A stretch of 64,000 bases of DNA, taken from the NCBI RefSeq assembly GCF_010119615.1, contig NZ_QOVG01000007.1, positions 124,001 through 188,000 of the forward strand. The letters run 5' to 3'. The notes under the pieces were generated by a model. That model had not been told where the DNA came from. It was given only the letters and a program-made list of their open reading frames with translations, and ran no database searches. This stretch comes from Pseudoxanthomonas gei (lineage in GTDB: Bacteria > Pseudomonadota > Gammaproteobacteria > Xanthomonadales > Xanthomonadaceae). Made by a program: the position numbers and the translations under genes. Of the stretch, positions 1 to 10,939 are shown one piece after another (the first letter of the stretch is position 1; every line of letters starts with the position of its first letter).

Positions 1-1712
1 TTGCCCAGAATGGCGCCGCATTTACCCTGACCCCGGCCTGCCTGGCCGCCAGTGGCGGCGGCGCGCTTTGCGCACAGGCCAACTGGCCGAAACAAGGGCT
101 GCAGCTGCATGCCGACGCGTTGCCGCTGACCCTGGTGCAACCGTGGCTGCCGCCGGCCAATGGACGCCCGCTGACCCTGCGCGGGGCGATCAAGCTGGAT
201 GCGTTCGTCAAGCCGGCCGGCAAGGCCTGGCTGGGCGAAGTGCACCTGTCCTCGCTGGAGGGCGGGCTGAAGCTGGGAACCAACGCGCGTGGCGAGATCG
301 TGCGCTACGACAACTTCACCCTGGACGCCGAGTTCAACCCGCAGACCATCAAGGGACGCCTGGGCACCGGCTTCAAGGGTGACGGCTATGTCGATGCCAC
401 CATCGCCACCGGCTGGGACAGCTTCGCGCCGCTGAAGGGCGACATCTATTTCAACAATTCGCGGCTGTTCTGGCTGGAGCTGTTCTCGCCCGACCTGGTG
501 CGCCCGACCGGTGACCTGCGCGGGCATGTCGGCCTGGCCGGCACGCGTGGCACCCCGGCGCTGACGGGCGACGCGCAGCTGACCCAGTTCAAGGGCGAAC
601 TGCCTTCGCTGGGCATCACCCTGACCGACGGCACGGTCAATCTGAATGCGCAGGCCGATGGCAGCGCCACCATCAACGGCACGCTGAAGTCGGTGTCTTC
701 CACCGGCGGCACCGCCAACGGCGGCACCCTGGCCGTGGACGGCACCCTGGACTGGAAAGTGGAAGGCGCGCCGCTGCAGTTCAACGTGCGCGGTCAGGAT
801 TTCCTGATCGCCGATACCGCCGACCTGCATGCGGTGGCCTCACCGAACCTGCGCGTGGCCTTTGCCAACAACACCATCCAGGTGCGTGGCGAAGTGGTGG
901 TGCCGGAAGCGACCATCGACGTGGAAAAACTCGATGACGGCGTGTCGGTGTCCGAGGATGTGGTGGTGCTGGACCCGGTGGATCCCGAACGCGTGCCCGG
1001 CTCGCGGCTGGACCTGGACATGGCCATCACCCTGGGCGATGCGGTGCAATTGAACGGCTACGGGCTGGACGGCAAGCTGGCCGGAACCCTCAACGTGCGT
1101 TCGCGCGTGGGCCGCGAGATGGTGGCGACCGGGCGCCTGGACGTGGATGGACGCTACACCGCCTACGGGCAGAAGCTGCTGATCACCCGCGGCGAGCTGC
1201 TCTGGAGCAATACCGTGGTTTCCGACCCGCGCATCAACATCCGCGCCGAGCGTGAAGTGGTCAGCGCCGGCGTCACCGCCGGCATCGATGTCAGCGGGCG
1301 CGCCAGCAGTCCCAAGGCCACCATCTGGTCGAACCCGGCCATGGAAGAATCGGCGGCGCTGGCCTACCTGGTGCTCGGTCGCTCGCTCAACACCGCCAGC
1401 ACCGATGAAAGCCAGAAGATCAACGCGGCCTCGTCGGCCCTGACCGCCGGTGCGGGCCTGCTGGCCTCGCAGCTCGGCGCGAAGATCGGCCTAGACGATG
1501 CCGGCGTGCTCGAATCGCGCACGCTGGGGGGCTCGGTATTCGGCGTGGGCAAGTACCTGTCGCCGAAACTCTACGTGAGCTACGGCGTGTCGATGGTCGG
1601 CAGCGGTTCTGCGCTGACCCTGAAATACCTGCTGCGCAAGGGCTTCGACGTGGAGATCGAATCGAGCACGGTGGAAACGCGTGGCTCGGTGAACTGGCGC
1701 AAGGAAAAATAA
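1..1712 (+). CDS. tamB: Translocation and assembly module subunit TamB, C-terminal part
   Basis: The frame is open from base 3, so the gene begins before the window; 569 residues of the C-terminal part are visible. TamB is an inner-membrane-anchored, periplasm-spanning protein that works with the outer-membrane protein TamA in outer-membrane protein assembly and probably lipid transport. The visible part is a run of short beta strands rich in Gly, Asp and Asn, as expected for the bridge-like repeat. It ends in the conserved DUF490 module with NPAMEESAALAYLVLGRSL near residue 440 and a final KYLSPKLYVSYG strand set. TamA would be expected just upstream, outside the window. The family assignment is firm; the N-terminus cannot be judged. 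Confidence 0.93.
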   Translation, partial: AQNGAAFTLTPACLAASGGGALCAQANWPKQGLQLHADALPLTLVQPWLPPANGRPLTLRGAIKLDAFVKPAGKAWLGEVHLSSLEGGLKLGTNARGEIVRYDNFTLDAEFNPQTIKGRLGTGFKGDGYVDATIATGWDSFAPLKGDIYFNNSRLFWLELFSPDLVRPTGDLRGHVGLAGTRGTPALTGDAQLTQFKGELPSLGITLTDGTVNLNAQADGSATINGTLKSVSSTGGTANGGTLAVDGTLDWKVEGAPLQFNVRGQDFLIADTADLHAVASPNLRVAFANNTIQVRGEVVVPEATIDVEKLDDGVSVSEDVVVLDPVDPERVPGSRLDLDMAITLGDAVQLNGYGLDGKLAGTLNVRSRVGREMVATGRLDVDGRYTAYGQKLLITRGELLWSNTVVSDPRINIRAEREVVSAGVTAGIDVSGRASSPKATIWSNPAMEESAALAYLVLGRSLNTASTDESQKINAASSALTAGAGLLASQLGAKIGLDDAGVLESRTLGGSVFGVGKYLSPKLYVSYGVSMVGSGSALTLKYLLRKGFDVEIESSTVETRGSVNWRKEK

Positions 1713-1783
1713 GCGGCGACGGGCGGGGGCAAGGTTTCTTCAACAAGCCAATTCATGCGCGAGTCGCGAAACCTCGCGATGGA

Positions 1784-3109
1784 TCATTGCAGCGAGCCAG
1801 GCAAGGCTTGCGGGCGCGTTGCAGCCGCGGCGGCCGCAACGCGCGCACCACGCAAGACCGGCTTGCCCTCCACCACATCGGTCCACACCACGTAGCCGAC
1901 GCCCTTGAGAACGACCATCTGCGGAAATCCGGTAGCGCGTCCGCGCCCCTGCAGGCGGGCAATGCGCACGCGCTGGAGTTCCTTGCCCAGGTCGGCGCGA
2001 TAACGCGCCAGCCACAGCGACTGCCCCGCCGCATCCTCGCGCGTCCAGTTAACCCAGGCCTCGCCTGCGGTGGCAGCAACGCCGACCCGTCCCTGCACCG
2101 GCATGCCGCTGTCCAGTTCCAGCGGCGCGGTGAACGAGTCGCCTGCGTCGGAGGAATGCGCCAGCCTCACCTTTGGCACCTCGCCTGCGGCGGTGTACCA
2201 CGCCACCCATGCGTCGTTGCCCCGGGCCGCGAGCGCCGGACCGTTGACCGGACAGGCCGGCATTTTCCAGCGATCGTCGTGGACCTTGCGCGGCAGGCTC
2301 CAAGCGCCGCTGTCGAAGCGGGTGCCGACGATGTCGCGGATTTCATCGCCGTCGCGGTCGCGATAGGCCAGCAACGGGCCACGCGCGGTGATGGCCGCGG
2401 CGGTCTGGCAGCAATCGCAGGTGCGTGGATCGAGTTCGGTTTCCGCCGACTTTTCCAGCGCCGCGTCGAAGTGCGCCACGCGCAGCGTCATCGCCCCGCC
2501 GCCCTGTCCATCATGCGCCCCGTGTTCGCCTGCAGCCGTGCTACGACCGTCCAGCCAGGCGATGCCGAGGGTGTCGCGTGATTGCGACCACAGGGAAACG
2601 AAACCATGTTCGGTCGGCGTGCCATCGCCGTTGACGGTGACCGGCTGCGACCACGTGGTGCCGCCATCGCCCGACCGCGACAGCACCACGTCATAGGCGT
2701 ACTTGGCGCTGGCCGATTGCCGCAACCATTGCGCCCACAGCGCGCCGTCAGCGGTAGCCAGCACATGTGGCGTATCGGCCCAGTTGACGAACCAGTCCTG
2801 GCCGCGCGCGATCACCTGCGGCGCGCTCCAGGCGTTGTCGTTGAAGGCGGCGAACTTCAGCGCATGGCCACCAGTCTTGCCGGCCTCGATCCACGACAGC
2901 AGCAGGCGGCCATCGACGCCCGTCACCGCCGGAGCGAGCACCAGGTCGGGTTGCGCGGCAGTGGCGACGACAGGAAGCGCCCAGTCACTCACCACATACG
3001 CTGCTTCGGCCGCCGCCGTGGCGGTCGCCGAAGCGGTGGCCGGCGGTGTCGATGCGGGCTGGCTGCAGGCGGCCAGAATCAATATGAACAACAGTGGGAA
3101 TGGGCGCAT
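1784..3109 (-). CDS. Predicted lipoprotein with BNR/sialidase-like repeats
   Basis: A 441-residue protein that starts with a lipoprotein signal (hydrophobic run then LAAC, cysteine 15), so it should be anchored to a membrane facing the periplasm. The rest is a beta-propeller-like sequence with Asp-box (BNR) motifs such as SGDGGTTW (146-153) and SSDAGDSF further on, spaced by Trp-rich strands. A DPRTCDCCQT cluster at 227-236 carries three cysteines and is typical of a family of unknown exo-alpha-sialidase-like proteins in this lineage. No sialidase active-site set (Arg triad, Tyr/Glu pair) could be verified, so enzyme activity is not claimed. It faces tamB tail to tail. A GAGG-type ribosome site precedes the ATG. 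Confidence 0.75.
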   Translation of the reverse strand: MRPFPLLFILILAACSQPASTPPATASATATAAAEAAYVVSDWALPVVATAAQPDLVLAPAVTGVDGRLLLSWIEAGKTGGHALKFAAFNDNAWSAPQVIARGQDWFVNWADTPHVLATADGALWAQWLRQSASAKYAYDVVLSRSGDGGTTWSQPVTVNGDGTPTEHGFVSLWSQSRDTLGIAWLDGRSTAAGEHGAHDGQGGGAMTLRVAHFDAALEKSAETELDPRTCDCCQTAAAITARGPLLAYRDRDGDEIRDIVGTRFDSGAWSLPRKVHDDRWKMPACPVNGPALAARGNDAWVAWYTAAGEVPKVRLAHSSDAGDSFTAPLELDSGMPVQGRVGVAATAGEAWVNWTREDAAGQSLWLARYRADLGKELQRVRIARLQGRGRATGFPQMVVLKGVGYVVWTDVVEGKPVLRGARVAAAAAATRPQALPGSLQ

Positions 3110-3199
3110 GGCCTCAGGATAACGCCAGTTGTCAACGCCTTACATCGCGCCACCGACATTGCCACAATCCTGATCCGATTCCCCGATTTTTGAATAAGC

Positions 3200-5551
3200 A
3201 TGCAGCACGACAAACAACTCGCCCAGCAGATCGCCCGCACCATCGCCGAAGAGATCGGCGCGCAGACCGCGCAGGCGCTGGCTGCGATCGCGCTGCTGGA
3301 CGAAGGCGCCAGCGTTCCCTTCATCGCGCGCTATCGCAAGGAAGTGACCGGCGGCCTGGATGACATCCAGCTGCGCAACCTGGAAACGCGCTTGACCTAC
3401 CTGCGCGAACTGGAAGACCGCCGCGCCACCGTGCTCGCGAGCATCGAAGAACAAGGCAAGCTGACCGATGCACTGCGCGCCGATATCGAGGCGGCGGACA
3501 GCAAGGCGCGGCTGGAGGACCTCTATCTCCCCTACAAGCCCAAGCGCCGCACCCGCGCGCAGATCGCGCGCGAAGCAGGACTGGAGCCGCTGGCCGACGG
3601 CCTGCTGGCTGACCCGTCGCAGATGCCGGAGCTGTTTGCGGCGGATTTCGTCGATGTCGACAAGGGTATTGCCGACACCAAGGCGGCACTGGACGGCGCG
3701 CGCGCCATCCTGATGGAACGCTGGGGCGAGGATCCGGCGCTGGTCGGCGAGTTGCGCAGCTGGCTCGGCGAGGTGGGCGTGATCCGCGCCCGCGTCGCCG
3801 AAGGCAAGCAGGAGGCGGGCGCCAAATACCGCGACTATTTCGAACACAGCGAGCTGCTGGCGCGAATTCCCTCGCATCGCCTGCTGGCCCTGTTCCGCGC
3901 GCGCAAGGAAGAGGTCCTGTACCTGGACCTGGATCCGGGCAAGGACGCCGAAGCCGGGCATCTGTACGGCGACGGCCGCGTGGCCCTGCATGGCGGTGTC
4001 AGCGACCAGGGCCGCGCCGCCGACCGCTGGCTGCTGGACAGCGCGCGCATGACCTGGCGCGCCAAGTTGCACCTGCACCTGCTGCTGGATCTTTTCAGCC
4101 AGGCGCGCGAGAAGGCCGAGGCCGAAGCCATCGCCATCTTCGGCGACAACCTCAAGGACCTGCTGCTGGCTGCACCGGCCGGCGCACGCACGGTGATGGG
4201 ACTGGACCCGGGCATCCGCACCGGCGTGAAAGTGGTGGTGGTCGATCGCACCGGCAAGCTGGTGGCCAGCGACACCATCTATCCACACGAGCCACGCAAA
4301 CAGTGGGACCAGTCGCTGCACGCGCTGGGCAAGCTGTGCACGCAGCACGCGGTGGAACTGATCGCCATCGGCAACGGCACCGCCTCGCGCGAGACCGACA
4401 AGCTCGCCGGCGAAGTGATTGCCAGGCATCCGGAACTCAAGCTGCAGAAGATCGTGGTCAGCGAAGCCGGCGCCTCGGTGTACTCGGCCTCGGAGCTGGC
4501 CTCGAAGGAATTCCCGGACCTGGACGTCAGCCTGCGCGGCGCGGTGTCGATCGCGCGGCGATTGCAGGACCCGCTGGCCGAACTGGTGAAGATCGAGCCC
4601 AAGGCGATTGGCGTGGGCCAGTACCAGCACGACGTGGACCCGTACCGCATGGCGCGCGCCCTGGATGCGCGGGTGGAAGACTGCGTGAATGCCGTCGGCG
4701 TGCACGTGAACAATGCCTCGGCCGCACTGCTTGCGCGCGTTTCCGGACTGTCCGCCTCGGTGGCCGAGAACATCGTCCTGCACCGCGACCAGCACGGCCC
4801 GTTCAAGCGACGCAGGGAATTGCTGAAAGTGCCGCGCCTGGGCGAGAAGACCTTCGAGCAATGCGCCGGCTTCCTGCGCATCGCCGATGGCGACGAACCG
4901 CTGGATGGGTCTTCGGTGCACCCGGAGGCCTACCCGGTGGTCGCGCGCATCGTCCAGGACAGCGGTCGCGCGGTGAACCAGCTGATCGGCGACAGCGGCT
5001 TCCTGCGTGGATTGAAGGCGGAGTCCTTCACCGACGAGAAGTTCGGTGTGCCGACCGTGCGCGACATCCTCAAGGAGCTGGAAAAGCCCGGCCGCGACCC
5101 GCGCCCCGAGTTCAAGGCGGCGCGCTTCGCCGAAGGTGTCGAAGAACTCAAGCACCTCAAGGTCGGCATGATCCTGGAGGGCGTGGTGACCAACGTGGCC
5201 GCGTTCGGCGCCTTCGTCGACATCGGCGTGCACCAGGACGGTCTGGTCCATATCTCGGCGCTGTCGGACACCTACGTGAAAGACCCGCGCGACGTGGTCA
5301 AGGCAGGCGACATCGTCAAGGTGCGCGTGCTGGAAATCGATATCCCGCGCAAGCGCATCGCCTTGACGCGACGGCTGGAGGATGTGCCGGTGGTCAAGCC
5401 TGTCCGCAGTGAATCGCGCGACCCCGATCCCGCCCGCGGCAGCAGCAGGCCACCCCGACCCGGCAAGGCGGCACCTGTTGTGGCAAAAGCCGGGCCACCG
5501 GCAAACAACGCGTTGGCCGCTGCCTTCGCCCGCGCTAAACAATCGTCCTGA
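3200..5551 (+). CDS. tex: Tex family RNA-binding transcription accessory protein
   Basis: 783 residues, the usual length of Tex. Order of parts: N-terminal helical Tex domain (1-190), central helical region, YqgF/RNase H-like fold starting at [19 protein letters not shown] (about 332), helix-hairpin-helix segment (about 510-560), and an S1 RNA-binding domain at about 653-725 ([23 protein letters not shown]). The last 55 residues are a Pro/Arg/Ala-rich tail. Tex binds nucleic acid and acts in transcription under stress; in pathogens it affects toxin gene expression. It stands alone between the divergent BNR lipoprotein gene and mnmG, and a 26-bp inverted REP pair follows the stop. Confidence 0.95.
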   Translation: MQHDKQLAQQIARTIAEEIGAQTAQALAAIALLDEGASVPFIARYRKEVTGGLDDIQLRNLETRLTYLRELEDRRATVLASIEEQGKLTDALRADIEAADSKARLEDLYLPYKPKRRTRAQIAREAGLEPLADGLLADPSQMPELFAADFVDVDKGIADTKAALDGARAILMERWGEDPALVGELRSWLGEVGVIRARVAEGKQEAGAKYRDYFEHSELLARIPSHRLLALFRARKEEVLYLDLDPGKDAEAGHLYGDGRVALHGGVSDQGRAADRWLLDSARMTWRAKLHLHLLLDLFSQAREKAEAEAIAIFGDNLKDLLLAAPAGARTVMGLDPGIRTGVKVVVVDRTGKLVASDTIYPHEPRKQWDQSLHALGKLCTQHAVELIAIGNGTASRETDKLAGEVIARHPELKLQKIVVSEAGASVYSASELASKEFPDLDVSLRGAVSIARRLQDPLAELVKIEPKAIGVGQYQHDVDPYRMARALDARVEDCVNAVGVHVNNASAALLARVSGLSASVAENIVLHRDQHGPFKRRRELLKVPRLGEKTFEQCAGFLRIADGDEPLDGSSVHPEAYPVVARIVQDSGRAVNQLIGDSGFLRGLKAESFTDEKFGVPTVRDILKELEKPGRDPRPEFKAARFAEGVEELKHLKVGMILEGVVTNVAAFGAFVDIGVHQDGLVHISALSDTYVKDPRDVVKAGDIVKVRVLEIDIPRKRIALTRRLEDVPVVKPVRSESRDPDPARGSSRPPRPGKAAPVVAKAGPPANNALAAAFARAKQSS

Positions 5552-5590
5552 CGTTTGGCGCGCCAGACAACCAGGCGCGCATCAGCTCTT

Positions 5591-5663
5591 GTAGGAGCGA
5601 CGCGAGTCGCGAAGCTCCCATCGCCTGGGAGGTAGCCAGCTTCGCGACTCGCGTCGCTCCTAC
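5591..5663. repeat. REP pair, perfect 26-bp inverted arms
   Basis: Arms at 5591-5616 and 5638-5663 are exact reverse complements beginning GTAGGAGCGACGCGAGTCGC, separated by 21 bases. It lies between the convergent ends of tex and mnmG, where a cruciform or hairpin could act as a transcription barrier. The same family recurs near 34.9-35.5, 45.9 and (as a related variant) 25.0 and 58.3 kb. Confidence 0.9.
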
Positions 5664-5695
5664 GAAATCCGGAATCCGGAATCCGGAATCGGGGA

Positions 5696-7585
<1,890 letters not shown>

Positions 7586-7645
7586 GGGCCTATTTTGGCA
7601 CCGCCGCGGCCGGCGGCCTAATCCGGGGCGAGCCGGCGGGAAAGA

Positions 7646-7662
7646 TTGGCACGGTTTCTGCG
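7646..7662 (+). promoter_or_regulatory. Sigma-54 (-24/-12) promoter candidate
   Basis: TTGGCACGGTTTCTGCG has GG (7648-7649) and GC (7660-7661) separated by exactly ten bases, the diagnostic RpoN spacing. The -24 half TTGGCACG is a full match to the consensus; the -12 half is CTGCG instead of TTGCT. It points away from mnmG. The expected start site is about 7672-7674, followed by a structured segment and a strong terminator. Activator sites were not identified; they would fall inside the 5' end of mnmG. Confidence 0.7.
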
Positions 7663-7672
7663 GTATCCCTTC

Positions 7673-7791
7673 TGCACCCGTCGTGGCAAGCGACCAGGGG
7701 CGCAGGCTGGTAATTGGAACAGGGGCCAGCCATGTGCACTGCGGGGGAGCGCCGGGGCCGATAGTCGGGGGACTATCGGCCCCATTTTTTT
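7673..7791 (+). ncRNA. Candidate RpoN-dependent small RNA, about 119 nt
   Basis: No protein-coding frame is supported here, yet the strand has a sigma-54 promoter 12 bases upstream and a Rho-independent terminator at the end. The intervening sequence folds well by eye. Outer stem TGCAC (7673-7677) pairs with GTGCA (7734-7738) and encloses two hairpins: GTCG/CGAC (7680-7683 with 7691-7694) and GGCTGG/CCAGCC (7705-7710 with 7726-7731). A G-rich linker (CGGGGGAG) then leads to the terminator hairpin. Several unpaired GGGG tracts could be interaction sites. I do not recognise the family. It resembles in concept the RpoN-dependent CrcZ or NrsZ RNAs of Pseudomonas, but no homology is claimed. Confidence 0.6.
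7754..7791 (+). terminator. Rho-independent terminator of the candidate small RNA
   Basis: A perfect 13-bp stem (7754-7766 with 7771-7783), loop GGGG, then A and seven T. It works only on the plus strand, although no plus-strand protein gene precedes it. Confidence 0.85.
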
Positions 7792-7814
7792 GCCCGGCCC
7801 TCGGCCATCCACGA

Positions 7815-7843
7815 AAAAGCCCGGCATTGCCGGGCTTTTGTTT
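7815..7843. terminator. Bidirectional terminator
   Basis: An 11-bp perfect stem (7815-7825 with 7829-7839) with GC-rich core GCCCGGC, flanked by A on one side and T on the other. On the minus strand it is well placed to end transcription of the Tyr-rich lipoprotein gene. On the plus strand it backs up the small-RNA terminator. Confidence 0.75.
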
Positions 7844-7996
7844 GAGTGCCGACGTCCGGCGGGGCCGGAACAGGGGGGATCCAGATTTCCCCACCGGACG
7901 TCGACATAGAGGCTTGTCATTCCAATTCACGTCAAAAAGCGACGCTACCGGTCAATGACAAGTCAGCCTGCGACGTAACGGCGTGCAAAGCAACGA

Positions 7997-8554
7997 TCAG
8001 GGCTCCTGGGTCCGCACCCGGTCACGGTTTTGGGACCCGGGCTCGGGCGTCGACCGCTGCGGTGGTGGGCGGGAGCGCTCGCCCCGCTGCGGCGCCGGCC
8101 GGGGGATCTGCGGCGACGCCTCGCCACGTTCCGGACCCACCTGCGACCGGGGGTTGTTGATGGGTACAGGCCCGCCGCCGGGCTGAAGCCGTCCCTCGCC
8201 ACCGCGCGGGCGGTCGCCCAAGGGGTTGCGCCACGGTGGAGGCTTGCCATCGTTCTCGTGGTCCGGTCGCGGCGGGCGCGGGTGATGGGGGCGCGGCGGA
8301 TAGTACGGGTAGCCGCCGTAGCCGTAGTAATACGGGTTGTAAAAGGAGGGGCCGTAGTAGCTGCGATAGCCGTAATTGCCGTAGAGATACGAGGGATAGC
8401 CGTAGCCGTCGTAGTACGGGCCATAACCGGTTCCGGTGCTGGCGCGACCGGAGTAGTAACCGCCTGGCGAATTGCCACCGACATAGTCGTAGGTGGCGCA
8501 GCCGCCCAGGGCGGATGCAGCCATTAGGGTGACGAGCAAACGCAGCTTCTTCAT
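7997..8554 (-). CDS. Tyr/Gly/Pro-rich predicted lipoprotein
   Basis: 185 residues from the ATG at 8554, chosen because MKKLRLLVTLMAASALGGC is a lipoprotein signal (lipobox LGGC, Cys19) with an AGGGG ribosome site upstream; a start ten codons earlier is less likely. Residues 30-90 are extremely rich in Tyr and Gly (repeats like YGYPSYLYGNYGYRSYYG), followed by a Pro/Arg-rich, probably disordered tail to the end. No enzyme motif is visible. Tyr/Gly-rich low-complexity lipoproteins in this family are usually unassigned envelope proteins. It is divergent from the PLP enzyme gene and ends at a bidirectional terminator. Function unknown. Confidence 0.7.
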   Translation of the reverse strand: MKKLRLLVTLMAASALGGCATYDYVGGNSPGGYYSGRASTGTGYGPYYDGYGYPSYLYGNYGYRSYYGPSFYNPYYYGYGGYPYYPPRPHHPRPPRPDHENDGKPPPWRNPLGDRPRGGEGRLQPGGGPVPINNPRSQVGPERGEASPQIPRPAPQRGERSRPPPQRSTPEPGSQNRDRVRTQEP

Positions 8555-8703
8555 GGTGGCGCCCCTGTAACGGATACCGAGCATCGTCCCGCTGCATTGA
8601 ATATGTGCTTAATTCTTCCGGCAGGCCCGGTGGCGGCATCGCAGCCCGCGCCCTGTCGTCAGGAACGCGCGGCAAGTGCGGGCCGATACGTTAATCTTCG
8701 GAG

Positions 8704-9666
8704 ATGTCCTTGTTGCCCCAGCCTGACCTTGCAGACGTCCTGTCCGCCGCTGCACGCATCGCGCCCCACGCCTATGTCACACCCGTCTTGAGCTCGCGCT
8801 CCCTGGATGCGCTGGCCGGGGCGACGCTTCATTTCAAGGCCGAACACCTGCAGCGCACGGGAGCCTTCAAGTTCCGGGGCGCCTGCAACGCGGTGTGGTC
8901 GCTCACCGACGAGGCGGCCCGGGCCGGGGTGGTCACCCATTCTTCGGGCAACCACGGCGCGGCCCTGGCGCTCGCCGCGAGGACCCGCGGCATCGCCTGC
9001 CACGTGGTGGTGCCGGACGGCGCGGTGGCCGCGAAAATCAGCTCCATTGGCCGTTATGGCGGCAAGGTGCATGCCTGCGCACCCGGCATGGCCGCTCGCG
9101 AGGCAGGCTGTGACGCGGTCCAGCGCGAAACCGGCGCGGTCCTGGTCCACCCCTATACCGATCCGCACGTGATCGCAGGCCAGGGTACGGCGGCGCTGGA
9201 ACTGCTCAACGCCGTCGACCGCCTGGACGTCATGGTGGTCCCGGTGGGCGGCGGCGGCCTGGCGGCGGGCACGGCCATCACCGTGGCCGCACTCGCGCCA
9301 CGCTGCAGGGTGGTGCTGGCCGAACCCGAAGGGGCCGCCGATACGGCACGCTCGCTGGCCGCTGGCGAACGACGCATCGACTTCATTGCGGACACGATCT
9401 GTGATGGCTTGCGCGGGACCCTTGGCGAGCCGAACTTCGCCCTGCTGCGGCACTACCAGGTCGGAGTGATCCCGGTGCCGGACGCAGGCACGCTGGCGGC
9501 CATGCGCCTGCTGTGGCAAACCACCAAGCAGCTGGTCGAACCCTCCTCGGCAATCGCCCTGGCCGCGATCCTGCAGGCACCGGCACGCTTTGCCGGACTG
9601 CGGGTCGGCGTTCTGCTGTCCGGCGGCAACCTGGACCTGGATGCCCTGCCATGGGACGCGGCATGA
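8704..9666 (+). CDS. PLP-dependent serine/threonine dehydratase or serine racemase-like enzyme
   Basis: 320 residues of fold-type II PLP enzyme. The Schiff-base lysine sits in TGAFKFRGA (about 54-62), the substrate loop in SSGNHGAALA (about 82-91) and the phosphate-binding loop in VGGGGLAAG (about 181-189). This set is shared by catabolic threonine dehydratase, serine dehydratase and serine racemase, all near this length. There is no C-terminal ACT-like domain, so it is not the biosynthetic IlvA. The substrate (L-Thr, L-Ser or hydroxyaspartate) cannot be told from sequence. Its stop overlaps the start of the next gene by four bases (ATGA), which implies translational coupling. Confidence 0.85.
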   Translation: MSLLPQPDLADVLSAAARIAPHAYVTPVLSSRSLDALAGATLHFKAEHLQRTGAFKFRGACNAVWSLTDEAARAGVVTHSSGNHGAALALAARTRGIACHVVVPDGAVAAKISSIGRYGGKVHACAPGMAAREAGCDAVQRETGAVLVHPYTDPHVIAGQGTAALELLNAVDRLDVMVVPVGGGGLAAGTAITVAALAPRCRVVLAEPEGAADTARSLAAGERRIDFIADTICDGLRGTLGEPNFALLRHYQVGVIPVPDAGTLAAMRLLWQTTKQLVEPSSAIALAAILQAPARFAGLRVGVLLSGGNLDLDALPWDAA

Positions 9667-10277
9667 GCACGCGCGGCAGGCGCAAGGCACGGCCCGGGCT
9701 GTTCGGATGGGCCTGGCGGCTGTTGCTGCTAGTGCTGGTGTGGCTGGTCGGCGTGGCCACTTATATCGTCTGGGTGGGCCAGCGCGACCAGGCGGCGCCT
9801 GCCGACGTGATCATCGTGCTGGGTGCGGCCGCCTATGACCGCAACCCGTCGCCGGTGTTCAAGGAACGCATCCGCCATGGCATCGCGCTGTACCAGCGCG
9901 GCCTGGCCGGCCACCTGCTTTTCACTGGTGGTTTCGGCAACGGCGCACGCTATGCCGAATCGCAGGTCGCACGCAGCTATGCGTTGAAGCAGGGCGTGCC
10001 GGCACAGGCGATCCTCATCGAGACCCGCTCACGGACCACCCGGCAGAACCTGCAGCAGGCCAAGGCGCTGATGCAGGCCAATGGCTACCGGCGCGCGCTG
10101 ATCGTCAGCGACCCGTTGCACATGGCACGGGCCCTGCGGCTGGCGCGTGGGCTGGGGATCGATGCGCTGGGCTCGTCCACGCCCACCAGTCGCTTCCGCA
10201 GTTTCGACACGCGCAAGCGCTTCCTGCTGCAGGAGGTGTACTTCTTCCACCGCGATTTCTTCGTCGAGTCGAAATAG
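9663..10277 (+). CDS. YdcF/ElyC family membrane protein (DUF218)
   Basis: 204 residues from the ATG at 9663, which shares ATGA with the stop of the preceding gene. One membrane segment (about 14-34, LLLLVLVWLVGVATYIVWV) follows a basic N-terminus. The DUF218 core follows, with DVIIVLGAAAYDRNPSPVF, LLFTGGFG, ETRSRTTRQNLQQAK and VSDPLHMARA. The family includes ElyC and SanA, which act in envelope homeostasis, and YdcF, which binds SAM. The role of this member is unknown. Coupling to the dehydratase gene suggests co-expression but gives no clear functional link. Confidence 0.85.
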   Translation: MSTRGRRKARPGLFGWAWRLLLLVLVWLVGVATYIVWVGQRDQAAPADVIIVLGAAAYDRNPSPVFKERIRHGIALYQRGLAGHLLFTGGFGNGARYAESQVARSYALKQGVPAQAILIETRSRTTRQNLQQAKALMQANGYRRALIVSDPLHMARALRLARGLGIDALGSSTPTSRFRSFDTRKRFLLQEVYFFHRDFFVESK

Positions 10278-10399
10278 TCGTAAAGCGCTACAACAGCTGT
10301 ATTGTTTACCGCCCGCTGCATCGATGCGGGCAGCCTGTAACCTGCCGCGCTCCCAGCGCTATCATCACCTGCTCAGTACGCTGACACGGGAGCCCGCCC

Positions 10400-10939
10400 A
10401 TGAAGATCGATGGCAACCGAAAACAGGACCGCGCCACCGAACTGGTGCTGACTTACTACGCCGCCTTCAACCAGGGCGACTGGGACGGCATGCTGGCGTT
10501 GATGGCCGACGATGTCGTGCATGACCTCAACCAGGGAAGCCGCGAGGTGGGGCGCGAACGGTTCGCTTCCTTCCTTGCACGCATGCAGGCGAGCTACCGC
10601 GAACAGCTGCGCGACATCGTGGTCATGGCCACCCTCGACGGCGACCGTGCCGCGGCCGAATACGTGGTGCACGGCGAGTACCTCCGCACCGACGCAGGAC
10701 TGCCGCCCGCCAGTGGCCAGCGCTACGTACTGCCGGGAGGCGCGTTCTTCCAGGTCCGCGACGACCGCATCGCCCGGGTCAGCAATTACTACAACCTGCA
10801 GGACTGGCTGGCGCAGGTGGGTGGCTGTGACGAACAGGGCTCGACCGCTGCATTTGCATCGGGCGATGGCGCCCGGGGCCAGCCCCTCGGCGGTGATGGT
10901 GCCGCCGCGCTCAGCCCCCGCGGCGACGGATCGGAATAG
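10400..10939 (+). CDS. NTF2-like / SnoaL-like domain protein
   Basis: 179 residues. The first 140 form a cone-shaped NTF2-like fold (VLTYYAAFNQGDWDGMLALMADDVVHDLNQG, later GAFFQVRDDRIARVSNYYN), the class that includes ketosteroid isomerase and SnoaL cyclases. These proteins bind small hydrophobic ligands or act as isomerases and hydrolases; no catalytic Asp pair was assigned. The last 35 residues are Gly/Ala-rich and run 29 bases into the convergent bioC gene, so the tail may be a poorly conserved read-through. The ATG at 10400 is preceded by GGGAG. Confidence 0.8.
   Translation: MKIDGNRKQDRATELVLTYYAAFNQGDWDGMLALMADDVVHDLNQGSREVGRERFASFLARMQASYREQLRDIVVMATLDGDRAAAEYVVHGEYLRTDAGLPPASGQRYVLPGGAFFQVRDDRIARVSNYYNLQDWLAQVGGCDEQGSTAAFASGDGARGQPLGGDGAAALSPRGDGSE

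Noticed and set aside
3140-5542. Long antisense open frame opposite tex
   Set aside because: High GC keeps the antisense frame open; composition is shadow-like (His/Gln/Val/Arg-rich) and Tex is unambiguous.
7586-7930. N-terminal extension of mnmG
   Set aside because: Crosses a small-RNA promoter and terminator; MnmG homologues start at [18 protein letters not shown].
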